Assembly (NCBI GenBank): GCA_963706905.1
Contig: CAVPNY010000015.1
Coordinates: forward strand, 310,001-374,000
DNA length: 64,000 nucleotides
DNA from: CAVPNY01 sp963706905
GTDB taxonomy: Bacteria; Chloroflexota; Anaerolineae; Anaerolineales; UBA4823
Direction: 5' to 3'
The notes beneath the pieces are model-generated. The model did no database searches, was not told where the DNA came from, and saw nothing but the letters and a program-made list of their open reading frames with translations. How positions within the stretch are numbered: position 1 is the stretch's first letter; each line of letters opens with the position of its first letter. Positions 1-7,873 of the stretch are shown piece after piece. The position numbers were made by a program, and so were the translations under genes.

Positions 1-258
1 GAGCTCCGCATCATCGCGCCAGGATTTGCTCGCATTTTTATGCAAAACGCAGTCAACCTGGGGCTGGAGTTGATCATTTGCCCCGAGATCGAAGCTGATG
101 AGGGGGATGAATTGAAAATTGCCGGTGGAAAGGTGATCAACCACACGAATGGTAATCGCTATGAGATCAGGCCGCTACCCCAGGCTCGCCAGCGGATCAT
201 TGACGCTGGGGGATTGATACCGTACACACGCCAGCTATTATTGAGCGAGCAGAAATAA
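1..258 (+). CDS. leuD: 3-isopropylmalate dehydratase small subunit, C-terminal part
   Basis: The gene is cut by the left edge of the window; the frame is open from base 1. It reads through an A-x-x-F-A-R-I-F stretch and an NAVNLGLELI segment, then ends with the typical L-I-P-Y-T-R close of the small (swivel-domain) subunit of isopropylmalate isomerase. This subunit pairs with LeuC to isomerise 2- to 3-isopropylmalate in leucine synthesis; some relatives act on homoaconitate or citramalate-derived substrates, which this fragment cannot tell apart. A strong terminator follows the stop codon, so this is the last gene of its transcript. Confidence 0.85.
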   Translation, partial: ELRIIAPGFARIFMQNAVNLGLELIICPEIEADEGDELKIAGGKVINHTNGNRYEIRPLPQARQRIIDAGGLIPYTRQLLLSEQK

Positions 259-284
259 TCCGCTTTTAAAGTAATTTACTCGAG

Positions 285-331
285 GCGCCAGTGTGATTCC
301 ATCGTGAAACACTGGCGCTTCGCTGCTTTTT
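285..331 (+). terminator. rho-independent terminator after leuD
   Basis: The perfect 10-bp arms GCGCCAGTGT (285-294) and ACACTGGCGC (309-318) enclose a 14-nt loop and are followed by a T-rich run ending in five T (327-331). It lies 27 bases after the leuD stop and separates leuD from the arsR transcript. Confidence 0.85.
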
Positions 332-508
332 AATAAACGCTCAGATGGTCTCGCGTTGACACTCTGGCAGTTTATCCTACCTGTAAAAAATCTATCAATT
401 TAACATAGCGCATAAGAAGATCAGACGATCGGGATGGATGGTCGGCAAGTATGACATTTGTCACCCAACCGCATGATATTTTGTACTGGAATTCAAAGAA
501 ATTGTGCA

Positions 509-542
509 TATAATCACAAGATATATGCGCCTATGCGTATAT
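509..542 (+). promoter_or_regulatory. -10 box and candidate ArsR operator dyad upstream of arsR
   Basis: A consensus TATAAT lies at 509-514, with no convincing -35 box. Just downstream is an interrupted inverted repeat, ATATATGC (521-528) and GCGTATAT (535-542), matching 7 of 8 positions with a 6-bp spacer. A dyad between the -10 box and the ribosome binding site is where a self-repressing ArsR protein would block transcription. That it is the operator is inferred from position only. The rest of 259-565 holds the leuD terminator and no gene I can support. Confidence 0.5.
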
Positions 543-565
543 AGCAACTACAAGGAGATAGGACA

Positions 566-910
566 ATGCCTCACGCACTCGAACAGGAAATTAACATTCT
601 ACATGCTGAGATATGCGCCGGGCTGGCTGACCCAAAGCGAATCCTGATCCTTTATACCTTGTCCGAACAGCCTCATACTGTTACCGAGCTGGTTGAATTG
701 CTGGACCTCAACCAGCCGATGGTTTCTCGCCACCTCAAGGTGTTGCGCGAGCGTGGCATGGTGACAGCGCAACGCGTTGGCCCTGCCGTCGAATACCGGC
801 TGGCAGATGAGCGTCTGGTAGAAGCCCTGGATTTATTGCGCGCTGTTCTGGCGACAAAGTTGAAAAACCAGGCGGCTTTGGCCGATACTGTTTCTACATC
901 CAGAGAATAA
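566..910 (+). CDS. ArsR-family winged-helix transcriptional regulator
   Basis: A 114-residue protein of typical ArsR/SmtB length. The helix-turn-helix lies at about residues 34-62 (T-V-T-E-L-V-E-L-L then Q-P-M-V-S-R-H-L-K-V-L) and is followed by the beta-wing around V-G-P-A-V-E-Y-R. An AAGGAGAT ribosome binding site precedes the ATG. The only cysteine is Cys17, so it lacks the two-cysteine redox switch of the BigR/SqrR sulfide sensors and the metal sites of ArsR or SmtB; its signal is unknown. It heads a sulfur-metabolism gene set, so control of that set is the natural inference, probably with autorepression through the dyad at 521-542. Confidence 0.85.
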   Translation: MPHALEQEINILHAEICAGLADPKRILILYTLSEQPHTVTELVELLDLNQPMVSRHLKVLRERGMVTAQRVGPAVEYRLADERLVEALDLLRAVLATKLKNQAALADTVSTSRE

Positions 911-935
911 AACATCATTGTAGGGAGAATATTTG

Positions 936-2168
936 ATGAAGAAATTACTGATCCTCGGTGCTGGCACTGCTGGGACAATGGTTGCCAACCGGTTGTCCAA
1001 TCTGCTCGACTTGGACGAGTGGCGCATCACGATAGTTGACCAGCATGCAAATCATTATTACCAGCCAGGCTTTTTGTTCATCCCCTTTGGCATTTATAGC
1101 AAGAATGATGTGATCAAACCGACACGCGACTTCATGCCAAGCGGAGTCGAGTTGATTATGTCACCGATTGATCTTATCGAGCCGGAACATAACCGGGTGA
1201 AATTATCCAATGGTCGCAGTCTCCAATATGATTTCCTGGTGATCGCCACGGGCGCTCAGACCCACCCGGACCAAACTCCTGGGTTAAAGGAGCACGAATG
1301 GGGCAAATCGATTTACGAATTTTATACCGTTGAGGGATCGATGGCACTCGCCAGGCACTTGCGCACCTGGCAAGGCGGGCGGATGGTGGTCAATGTGGTC
1401 GAGAATCCGATCAAATGCCCGGTCGCCCCACTTGAGTTCTTGATGTTGGCAGACTGGTACTTTCATGAACAGGGATTGCGAGACCAAGTGGAGATCATAT
1501 TTGCTACTCCTTTACCTGGTGCATTCACCAAGCCTATCGCCTCTCGCCACCTCGGCGATATCCTCGATAGAAAGAACATCAAAATTGTGCCCGAATTTAT
1601 GATCGAACGCGTAGAACCCGATGCCAGGAAGATCGTCTCCTACGATGAACAGGAGGTGGAATACGATTTGCTTGTGAGCATCCCGCTCAATATGGGCAGT
1701 GAAGTAATCGCTCGCTCTGGACTGGGGGATGAGCTGAACTATATCCCGGTGGATAAGCATACCCTGGTTTCACCGAAATATGCCAATATATTTGTTCTGG
1801 GCGATGCAGCCTCCATTCCGACCTCTAAGGCCGGAGCAGTGGCACACTTTGCGGTGGAATGTTTTACAGATAATTTCCTACGCTACATTGATGGGCTGGA
1901 AATGCTGCCCACCTTTGATGGGCATGCTAATTGTTTCATCGAGTTTGGTTTCGGTAAAGGATTGCTGATCGATTTTAACTATGATACCGAGCCGCTCCCT
2001 GGTCGATACCCACTGCCTGGCATCGGGCCGTTCAGCCTGTTGCAGGAAACGGAGATGAACCATTGGGGCAAGTTGATGTTCCGTTGGATGTATTGGAACC
2101 TGTTGCTCAAAGGCCAGGAGCTGCCACTGCCAGCGCGCATGACGATGGCTGGAAAATGGAATAGTTAA
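936..2168 (+). CDS. sulfide:quinone oxidoreductase-like FAD flavoprotein
   Basis: A 410-residue pyridine-nucleotide-disulfide-type flavoprotein. The N-terminal FAD motif G-A-G-T-A-G is at residues 8-13, an A-T-G-A-Q motif closes the first Rossmann unit, and a C-terminal G-D-A-A motif binds FAD. Cys161 (in K-C-P-V-A-P) and Cys333 (in N-C-F-I-E-F) are in about the right places for the catalytic pair of sulfide:quinone reductases, which oxidise sulfide to polysulfide and reduce membrane quinone. The C-terminal stretch is aromatic and amphipathic (W-G-K-L-M-F-R-W-M-Y-W), suiting membrane attachment. I chose ATG 936, which has GGGAG seven bases upstream, over TTG 933. The sulfur-relay neighbours support the call; a related NADH/quinone-type enzyme cannot be excluded. 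Confidence 0.8.
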   Translation: MKKLLILGAGTAGTMVANRLSNLLDLDEWRITIVDQHANHYYQPGFLFIPFGIYSKNDVIKPTRDFMPSGVELIMSPIDLIEPEHNRVKLSNGRSLQYDFLVIATGAQTHPDQTPGLKEHEWGKSIYEFYTVEGSMALARHLRTWQGGRMVVNVVENPIKCPVAPLEFLMLADWYFHEQGLRDQVEIIFATPLPGAFTKPIASRHLGDILDRKNIKIVPEFMIERVEPDARKIVSYDEQEVEYDLLVSIPLNMGSEVIARSGLGDELNYIPVDKHTLVSPKYANIFVLGDAASIPTSKAGAVAHFAVECFTDNFLRYIDGLEMLPTFDGHANCFIEFGFGKGLLIDFNYDTEPLPGRYPLPGIGPFSLLQETEMNHWGKLMFRWMYWNLLLKGQELPLPARMTMAGKWNS

Positions 2169-2178
2169 GGAGCGCAAA

Positions 2179-2859
2179 ATGGATCAAAGCCTTGTTGATT
2201 TGAACCAGAAGATCGATGCCCTCACAACTCAGGTAGCTTACTTGAGCGAGCAGGCCCAGATCGCCGAGCGCCAGCGCCAGGAGCGTACCGAGTTGATCCA
2301 TGATGTGACCCCCATTGCTAACCAGGCTTTCAAGCTGACGATTGAGCAATTGGAGGAAGTCCAGGAATATATTGACTTAGGCGATCTGCTGCGCCTGGTC
2401 AAACGCCTTTTACGCAATGGGCGTAACTTTGAAAAAATGCTGGACCAACTCGAAAGTGTGATGGACCTGGTTGACACGGTCAGCCCCTTGGCCGATGAGG
2501 CTTTTGGAAAGGCTGTCGATTCTTTGACATCTATGGAACGCAAAGGCTACTTCACGTTTGCCCGAGGTGGCCAGCGCATCATGGACAACGTTGTCACTTC
2601 CTTTAATGAAGAGGATATAAATCGGCTGAGCGACAATGTCGTACTCATTCTGAATACGGTCAAGGACATGACCCAACCAGAGATAATGAATTTTGTGCGC
2701 AACACTTTGCTGGTGTCAGAACAAGAGATTGAGAAACCCGTGGATATATCTTATAGAGGCCTCATGCGCCAGATACGCGACCCAGAAGTGCGGCGTGGCC
2801 TGGCGTTAACTTTGCGGGTGCTGCATGTCGTAGGCTCGCAAGCCTCAGGTCAAGCGTGA
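2179..2859 (+). CDS. DUF1641 family protein
   Basis: A 226-residue soluble, mostly helical protein with a short N-terminal coiled coil (about residues 3-45) and the conserved DUF1641 core around V-S-P-L-A-D-E-A-F and D-I-N-R-L-S-D-N-V-V. It starts 10 bases after the flavoprotein stop with AAGGAG in front, so the two are co-translated. DUF1641 proteins are repeatedly found beside SQR-like flavoproteins and formate-dehydrogenase-like genes. A scaffold or membrane-adapter role for the flavoprotein is inferred from that pairing; no biochemical role is known to me. About 137 bases without a gene separate it from the next ORF. Confidence 0.8.
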   Translation: MDQSLVDLNQKIDALTTQVAYLSEQAQIAERQRQERTELIHDVTPIANQAFKLTIEQLEEVQEYIDLGDLLRLVKRLLRNGRNFEKMLDQLESVMDLVDTVSPLADEAFGKAVDSLTSMERKGYFTFARGGQRIMDNVVTSFNEEDINRLSDNVVLILNTVKDMTQPEIMNFVRNTLLVSEQEIEKPVDISYRGLMRQIRDPEVRRGLALTLRVLHVVGSQASGQA

Positions 2860-2996
2860 CAGGCAAAGGCGATGCGGGCCTAGGCAATTCGCTCCACTGC
2901 AGAGCAATGATCGGAATGGATTTTTCACGCAATAGCGTGCGATGATAGAAAGCAATCAGTTCAAAATTAATTCATAATCACAATCTGGAGGAATAA

Positions 2997-3314
2997 ATGG
3001 CAACTCGTGAAATTGCAGGAAAGACCGTGCAGGTAAATGATGAAGGTTTTATGAATAACCCGAGCGAATGGGACAAAGATATTGCAGTGGCTCTGGCTAA
3101 AGAAGAAGGCATTGCCGAACTGATGCCCGAACACTGGAAGATCATCGAGTTTTGCCGCCAGAGCGCGGTTAACTCGGGTAAAGCGCCCACTTTGCGCCAG
3201 ATTACCACCGGATCGGGTGTTTCAACCAAGGATCTGTTCGCGTTATTCCCTAAAGGTCCGGCCAAGAAGGTGGCCCGCATTTCTGGCCTTGGCAAGCCAG
3301 AGGGCTGCGTTTAG
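2997..3314 (+). CDS. TusE/DsrC-family sulfur-carrier protein
   Basis: A 105-residue protein covering the full DsrC/TusE fold. It ends in G-L-G-K-P-E-G-C-V, the flexible arm whose penultimate cysteine (Cys104) carries persulfide sulfur. The second cysteine of true DsrC, eleven residues earlier, is alanine here (Ala93), so the protein belongs to the single-cysteine TusE-like class, which passes sulfur on and does not form the intramolecular trisulfide used by dissimilatory sulfite reductase. A GGAGGA ribosome binding site lies 5 bases before the ATG. Its neighbours are the SQR-like flavoprotein upstream and a DsrE2-like protein downstream, a likely relay of sulfur released by sulfide oxidation. 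Confidence 0.85.
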   Translation: MATREIAGKTVQVNDEGFMNNPSEWDKDIAVALAKEEGIAELMPEHWKIIEFCRQSAVNSGKAPTLRQITTGSGVSTKDLFALFPKGPAKKVARISGLGKPEGCV

Positions 3315-3354
3315 CCGCTCATACCAATCCAAATCAAAAAAGAGGACTGTAAAC

Positions 3355-3858
3355 ATGACTGAGGAAAATCGCAAGATCGCCTTTATTTGCTCTAAGGGTA
3401 ATCTGGACATGGCTTATCCGGCACTGGTGATGGGTTGGGCAGCCTTGGGCAACGGGATTGACGTGACCATCTTCTTCACCTTCTGGGGGATGGATATGAT
3501 CAGAAGGTTGCGGATTGATCATCTTGAAATTGCCCCGGTAGCGAATACCAGCATGAAGATGAGCATGATGGGAGTGAACACGGGGAACCTGGGTATCCCC
3601 AACATCATGGGTATCATCCCGGGGATGACAGCTTTCGCTACCAAGTTAATGAAAAGCAAGATGGAAAAACTAGATGTACCACCGGTCAATGAATACTTGC
3701 AGATGCTGGTGGATGCTGGTGCAAAGCTCTATGCCTGCAAGATGTCTGTTGACATGTTCGATCTGAAGAAAGAAGACTTCATCGACGGCGTGATCGATAT
3801 CGTTACGGCGGGCGACTTTATGGATATGACCGAAGGCGCGCAGATTATTTTTATCTAA
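3355..3858 (+). CDS. DsrE2-type sulfurtransferase (DsrE/DsrF-like family)
   Basis: A 167-residue protein starting at ATG 3355 with AGAGGA upstream; longer readings of the frame would overlap the preceding gene. It shows the family's opening (I-A-F-I-C-S-K-G-N-L-D-M-A-Y-P), a hydrophobic F-F-T-F-W-G-M-D segment, a Gly/Met-rich middle, and Cys128 in Y-A-C-K-M-S, the expected persulfide-carrying cysteine. Cys12 is a second candidate thiol. DsrE2 proteins hand sulfur to or from TusA/DsrC-type carriers in sulfur oxidisers and are often membrane-associated. No tusA or rhodanese gene lies in the cluster, so the upstream TusE-like protein is the obvious partner. Confidence 0.82.
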   Translation: MTEENRKIAFICSKGNLDMAYPALVMGWAALGNGIDVTIFFTFWGMDMIRRLRIDHLEIAPVANTSMKMSMMGVNTGNLGIPNIMGIIPGMTAFATKLMKSKMEKLDVPPVNEYLQMLVDAGAKLYACKMSVDMFDLKKEDFIDGVIDIVTAGDFMDMTEGAQIIFI

Positions 3859-3869
3859 TCTAAGGAAAC

Positions 3870-3915
3870 AATGAATCAATCCATTGCGGACAAATCTGCG
3901 ATGGATTGATTCATT
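3870..3915. terminator. long hairpin between convergent genes
   Basis: Perfect 15-bp arms (3870-3884 and 3901-3915) continue inward for six more pairs with two G-T wobbles to a CAAA loop. It sits between the end of the DsrE2 gene (+) and the end of the desaturase gene (-), so it can serve both. There is no long T-run, so the termination role rests on position and stem strength. Confidence 0.7.
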
Positions 3916-3932
3916 TATGAACAAGAGTTTAT

Positions 3933-4964
3933 CTAAGTGGCCAGATCAGGGATGTCTTTGCGCGAACTTTTCAACGCTTCGTATCCGACCATCTGTCTTG
4001 ATTCTTCATCCCAAAAGCGAAAGCGCAGCGATCTAAGGCTGGCAAGGATCGTTAATGGTTTGACTTGAAAGACTGCATTTTCCTCATGGCACTTTTGAAG
4101 CTTGTAATTCGGGATGCGCGGGCTTAAGTGATGGATATGGTGATAGCCGATATTGCCAGAGAACCAGCGCAGGATCCCGGGAAGATCATAAAAAGAACTT
4201 CCATTTAAGCCAGCCTTAAAGAAATCCCATTTGTCCTGATGCTCCCAATAAGTACCATCGAAGTTGTGCTGGACATAAAATAGCCATACGCCGGTAGAGG
4301 TTGCTATGAAAAGAACGGGAACCTGCACCAGCAAGTACTCCTTCCAGCCGATTAATAAACACAATCCAGCGATGATGGCAGCCAGCGCCAAATTAGTCCA
4401 GACCACACTCCTGCGCTCGCGGGGTCCCGACCATTTTCGTGAGAAGCGGTGTCCAACAGAAAAGACGAGAAATGCCCCTAAAGTGAACATGATGAGGGGG
4501 TTGCGCATCATCCGGTAGCCAAATTTCTTCCTCCAGGGCAGATCACGATACTCATTGACGGTCAATGTCTGCACATCACCCACGCCGCGCCGGTCGAGAT
4601 TTCCAGCAGTGGCATGGTGGATGGCATGGTCATGCTTCCACTGGTAATAGGGGGTAAATGCCAGTATACCGGTGATGATGCCCACCACATCGTTCGCTGT
4701 CTGGGATTTGAAAAAAGAGCCGTGCCCGCAATCGTGGAAGATGATAAATGACCGCATAAATAATCCGGCAGTGGGGATGGCCAGCAACAGGGTGAGCCAG
4801 TAAGAAACTTCCAGGCTGCGGTACATCAGGTACCAGAGAATGAAGTACGGGATCAAGGTGTTGGCAATCTGCCAAAGGCTTTGGCGGAGATCCGAGCTTG
4901 AGTACCGGTTCAGGATTATTCGCCATTGATTTTGCCCTTCATACAAAGAAGTTGAGCTCTCCAT
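3933..4964 (-). CDS. membrane fatty acid desaturase
   Basis: A 343-residue integral membrane enzyme with the three histidine clusters of acyl-lipid desaturases: H-D-C-G-H at 77-81, H-D-H-A-I-H-H at 111-117, and H-H-I-H-H near 275-280. They bind the di-iron centre that inserts a cis double bond into membrane acyl chains using O2 and reductant. Hydrophobic segments flank residues 35-75 and 190-230. The length and the H-H-I-H-H-L-S-P form fit the DesA/omega-3-like group. It implies at least occasional oxygen exposure, or inheritance from an oxygen-using ancestor. Its position is unknown from sequence. It is transcribed toward the sulfur cluster and has no operon partner. Confidence 0.9.
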   Translation of the reverse strand: MESSTSLYEGQNQWRIILNRYSSSDLRQSLWQIANTLIPYFILWYLMYRSLEVSYWLTLLLAIPTAGLFMRSFIIFHDCGHGSFFKSQTANDVVGIITGILAFTPYYQWKHDHAIHHATAGNLDRRGVGDVQTLTVNEYRDLPWRKKFGYRMMRNPLIMFTLGAFLVFSVGHRFSRKWSGPRERRSVVWTNLALAAIIAGLCLLIGWKEYLLVQVPVLFIATSTGVWLFYVQHNFDGTYWEHQDKWDFFKAGLNGSSFYDLPGILRWFSGNIGYHHIHHLSPRIPNYKLQKCHEENAVFQVKPLTILASLRSLRFRFWDEESRQMVGYEALKSSRKDIPDLAT

Positions 4965-5052
4965 TTCAATTCACTTTCTGCATTAAGCAACCAGCCGGGG
5001 AAGGAAATCCAGTATTACTTGACTTTATAATTATACCTTTTGTCGAAATAAA

Positions 5053-5836
5053 TTAATTCACACCCCGTGCAGGGGAGTGGCTAAAATAGTGGTTCAGGAA
5101 ATCCTTAACATGGGCTGGATAGGCAGGATAGGCAGGATAAAGTTGCTTGTAGAGTTGTCGTCTATTGTAGCAGTAGATAAACAGACGCAAGGCACATTCA
5201 AGGGCATACGGGCAACGCGAAAAGCATCTCGACGAGCGTGCCAGCCGCGCCAGGTAGTGACGCAGCTCAGCATTGTCTCCTTCCACCGAATAGGTATCGG
5301 TTTTGCCTTCAGAAACTTGATATCGGCCCAAGTGATACCACAGGCGGTCATAGGCTTCGAATGCGTCACTGTAATACTGCCTGGCCTTTGGCGCATCGTC
5401 TACCATGTCTTGAATGGCGGGTTGAGTGCGCTCCCAAACCACTTTCCAACCCAAATAACAACGCGTTTGCCGGTCTACGAGCGTGAGGATGTAGATCCTG
5501 TTTTTTGTTGCCGATAAAGGTGAACAATTCATCCATTTCGGCCGCCTTGACTTCTTTGGGTACTGGCGCTTCCGGCAAGCTGGCCGCGCTGGCTTGCACC
5601 CATAACGAAACCGTGCGGTGGTGAATACCAAAATGGCGTGCAATCCGGCGCAGGTTCATGCCATCCACATAGAACTGCACGGCCTGCTTGCGCATCTCAT
5701 CCGGATAGCCATGTTGTTTCGGTTCAGGAGTGTACTTGCAGCTACAATGCATGCAACGGAAGCGTTGTGAACCGCATTCGGTCTTACCGGCTTTGTTTTG
5801 GCGTGTTGTTTGGAGACATCGAGGACAAGTATTCAT
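5053..5836 (-). pseudogene. IS1-family transposase in two frames
   Basis: The 5' frame (5836 down to 5366) encodes an N-terminal zinc finger (C-P-R-C and C-x2-C pairs), an HTH (I-A-R-H-F-G-I-H-H-R-T-V) and the start of the catalytic domain at M-D-E-L-F-T-F-I-G. The second frame carries the rest of the DDE domain: Y-I-L-T-L-V-D-R, Y-Y-S-D-A-F, D-N-A-E-L-R-H-Y-L and R-C-F-S-R. The frames meet at a run of six A (minus-strand sense; plus-strand T at 5501-5506). Joining them needs a +1 (or -2) shift, unlike the -1 shift of classical IS1. It could be a decayed gene, a sequencing indel, or slippage at the A run. The reading frame runs past the left repeat to a stop at 5053. Confidence 0.8.
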
Positions 5837-5871
5837 AGCCCTATTTTAGCCCAGATTTATATCCACTCCCA
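5072..5871. mobile_element. IS1-family insertion sequence, about 800 bp
   Basis: The element is bounded by a short imperfect inverted repeat. GGGAGTGG at 5073-5080 is repeated as CCACTCCC at 5863-5870, and a second shared word (CTAAAATAG at 5081-5089, CTATTTTAG at 5841-5849) lies just inside at unequal spacing. The interior is one IS1-type transposase read on the minus strand. The size fits the IS1 family. I could not find a clean target-site duplication, so the exact ends are uncertain by a few bases. Confidence 0.75.
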
Positions 5872-5885
5872 CACAAACCTACCCC

Positions 5886-5913
5886 TTCTCAAGACTTTGT
5901 TTTTTGATACAAT
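5886..5913 (+). promoter_or_regulatory. candidate promoter of typA
   Basis: TTCTCA (5886-5891) and TACAAT (5908-5913) are separated by 16 bp, about 95 bases upstream of the typA start. The match is moderate (4/6 and 5/6). Confidence 0.4.
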
Positions 5914-5930
5914 AAGTGGTTGTGCTGAAT

Positions 5931-5955
5931 GACCTCGGCCCAAATGGCCGAGGTC
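5931..5955 (+). other. perfect hairpin in the typA leader
   Basis: GACCTCGGCC (5931-5940) and GGCCGAGGTC (5946-5955) form an uninterrupted 10-bp stem with a CAAAT loop. No T-run follows, so it is not an obvious terminator. It lies between the candidate promoter and the typA start codon and would be part of the 5' untranslated RNA. Confidence 0.6.
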
Positions 5956-6007
5956 AATGTGTCTAAAGCATAGTTCAAGGTTTGTTGTTCAGAAAGAGAA
6001 CGCTCGT

Positions 6008-7873
6008 ATGAAGATAGAACGTACTGATTTACGCAATGTTGCCATCATCGCTCATGTTGACCATGGTAAAACCACCCTGGTGGACGGCCTGCTTAGACAG
6101 GCGCGTGTGTTTCGCGAGAACCAGCAAGTTGTCGAGCGGGTGATGGACTCGAATGACCTCGAACGGGAGCGCGGGATTACTATCCTGGCGAAGAACACGG
6201 CTATCGAGATCTGGGATGAGGTCACCCAGCAAATGGTCAAGATCAACATTGTGGACACCCCCGGCCATGCTGATTTTGGCGGCGAGGTAGAGCGGGTGAT
6301 GAACATGGTCGATGGGGTCTTGCTGCTGGTAGATGCCGCTGAAGGGCCCATGCCGCAGACCCGTTTCGTGCTCAAGAAAGCTCTGCAGATGGGCCACCGT
6401 GCCATCGTAGTGATCAATAAAATTGATCGCAAAGACGCTGAGCCAGATCGTGTGCTGAATCAAACCTTCGATTTATTCATCGAGCTGGGCGCCAGCGATG
6501 ATCAGGCCGATTTCCCGGTGATCTATGCCAATGCGGTCACCGCCCAGTCAAGTCTGAGCGATAATCTCGGGCCAGATCTGCAGCCGCTTTTCCAGGCCAT
6601 CTTGCGCCATATTCCGGCCCCCAAGGTGGACCCGGACGCACCGCTGCAGATGCTGGTGACGACCTTGGGTTATGATGATTATCGCGGTGTCACCGCAGTT
6701 GGGCGGATTTTTGCCGGGGAGATGCGCGTCGGGCAGGCGCTGGCGCGTCTGACCGCGGATGGTCAGATATTGCCCGAACGGGCTCGATATTTATATGTTC
6801 ACCAGGGATTAAAACAAGTTGAGGTGGAGCAAGCCCAAGCAGGTGAGATCGTTGCCCTGGCGGGTCTGGAGGGCATAGCTATCGGCGAGACGCTGGCTGA
6901 CCCAGACAATCCCGTTCCGCTGCCGACTATCCAGGTAGAGGAACCCACTGTGCGCATGTCATTCATGGTGAACAATGCTCCTTTTGCCGGACGCGAAGGG
7001 CGGTGGAGTACAACTCGAAAATTGCGCGAGCGCCTGTTTGATGAATTGCGCTCGAATGTAGCTCTACGGGTTGCCGAGACAGAAAGCACTGATACTTTCC
7101 TGGTTTCAGGGCGCGGTGAGCTGCATCTGGCGATCCTGATCGAAACCATGCGCCGGGAGGGCTATGAATTCCAGGTTTCCCGTCCAGAAGTGATTCTGCG
7201 CAAGGGAGAGCAGGGTGAAACTCTGGAACCGTTCGAAGAGGTCTTTATTGAGACCGACCCGAATACAGTTGGGGTCGTCGTCGAGATGCTGGGAAGCCGG
7301 CGCGGCCAGATGCTTGATATGCAGAATTCAGGGGAAAACAGCGTTCATATCAAATTTCTGGCACCGACCCGCGGCTTGCTGGGTTTCCGCTACCAGTTCC
7401 TGACAGCCACGCGTGGCGCTGGGGTAATGCATACCATCTTTCACGGTTATCTACCCATGGCTGGGCCTATTACTGGTCGTTCGACCGGATCCCTGGTGTC
7501 CTGGGAGAGTGGGGTCACTACAACCTATGGATTGAAGAATGCCGAGGATCGCGGCATCCTGTTCTGTGACCCGGGTTTAGAGATTTATGAGGGCATGGTG
7601 ATTGGGGAACACCAACGCCCAGGCGATCTAACCGTCAACGTTTGCAAGAAAAAGAAGCTCACCAACATGCGCGCGGCCTCTGGTGATATGGAAATTCGCC
7701 TGACGCCTCCACGCCGCATGAGCCTGGACGAGGCGATTGAATACCTCTCGGATGATGAGCTGTTAGAAGTAACCCCACTCAATTTTCGCATTCGTAAACG
7801 CATCCTGGACAGTCAGGAGCGTGGCAAATTCACCAAGCTCTCCAAGGAAGATCCTGCCCGAATAACTGCATAG
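6008..7873 (+). CDS. typA: ribosome-associated GTPase TypA/BipA
   Basis: A 621-residue translational GTPase. The G domain holds A-H-V-D-H-G-K-T-T (15-23), R-G-I-T-I-L-A-K-N switch I, D-T-P-G-H and N-K-I-D. EF-G-like domains II, III and V follow, then the TypA-specific C-terminal domain (V-N-V-C-K-K-K-K-L-T-N-M-R). TypA binds the 70S ribosome and supports large-subunit assembly and stress or cold growth. The ATG at 6008 gives the usual N-terminus (M-K-I-E-R-T-D-L-R-N); an in-frame ATG at 5957 would add 17 unlikely residues. Transcribed alone, just downstream of the IS1 element. Confidence 0.95.
   Translation: MKIERTDLRNVAIIAHVDHGKTTLVDGLLRQARVFRENQQVVERVMDSNDLERERGITILAKNTAIEIWDEVTQQMVKINIVDTPGHADFGGEVERVMNMVDGVLLLVDAAEGPMPQTRFVLKKALQMGHRAIVVINKIDRKDAEPDRVLNQTFDLFIELGASDDQADFPVIYANAVTAQSSLSDNLGPDLQPLFQAILRHIPAPKVDPDAPLQMLVTTLGYDDYRGVTAVGRIFAGEMRVGQALARLTADGQILPERARYLYVHQGLKQVEVEQAQAGEIVALAGLEGIAIGETLADPDNPVPLPTIQVEEPTVRMSFMVNNAPFAGREGRWSTTRKLRERLFDELRSNVALRVAETESTDTFLVSGRGELHLAILIETMRREGYEFQVSRPEVILRKGEQGETLEPFEEVFIETDPNTVGVVVEMLGSRRGQMLDMQNSGENSVHIKFLAPTRGLLGFRYQFLTATRGAGVMHTIFHGYLPMAGPITGRSTGSLVSWESGVTTTYGLKNAEDRGILFCDPGLEIYEGMVIGEHQRPGDLTVNVCKKKKLTNMRAASGDMEIRLTPPRRMSLDEAIEYLSDDELLEVTPLNFRIRKRILDSQERGKFTKLSKEDPARITA

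Noticed and set aside
3217..3354. Longer N-terminus for the DsrE2-like protein
   Set aside because: It overlaps the TusE gene in another frame; ATG 3355 has its own AGAGGA and matches the family start.
5112..5145. Tandem GGATAGGCA units resembling the start of a repeat array
   Set aside because: Only about three 9-bp units, inside the transposase end (repeated Y-P-A), without CRISPR-type spacers.
5051..5880. Target-site duplication flanking the IS1 element
   Set aside because: Flanks share only short A/C-rich similarity (CACACC versus ACACAAACC), not enough to call a duplication.
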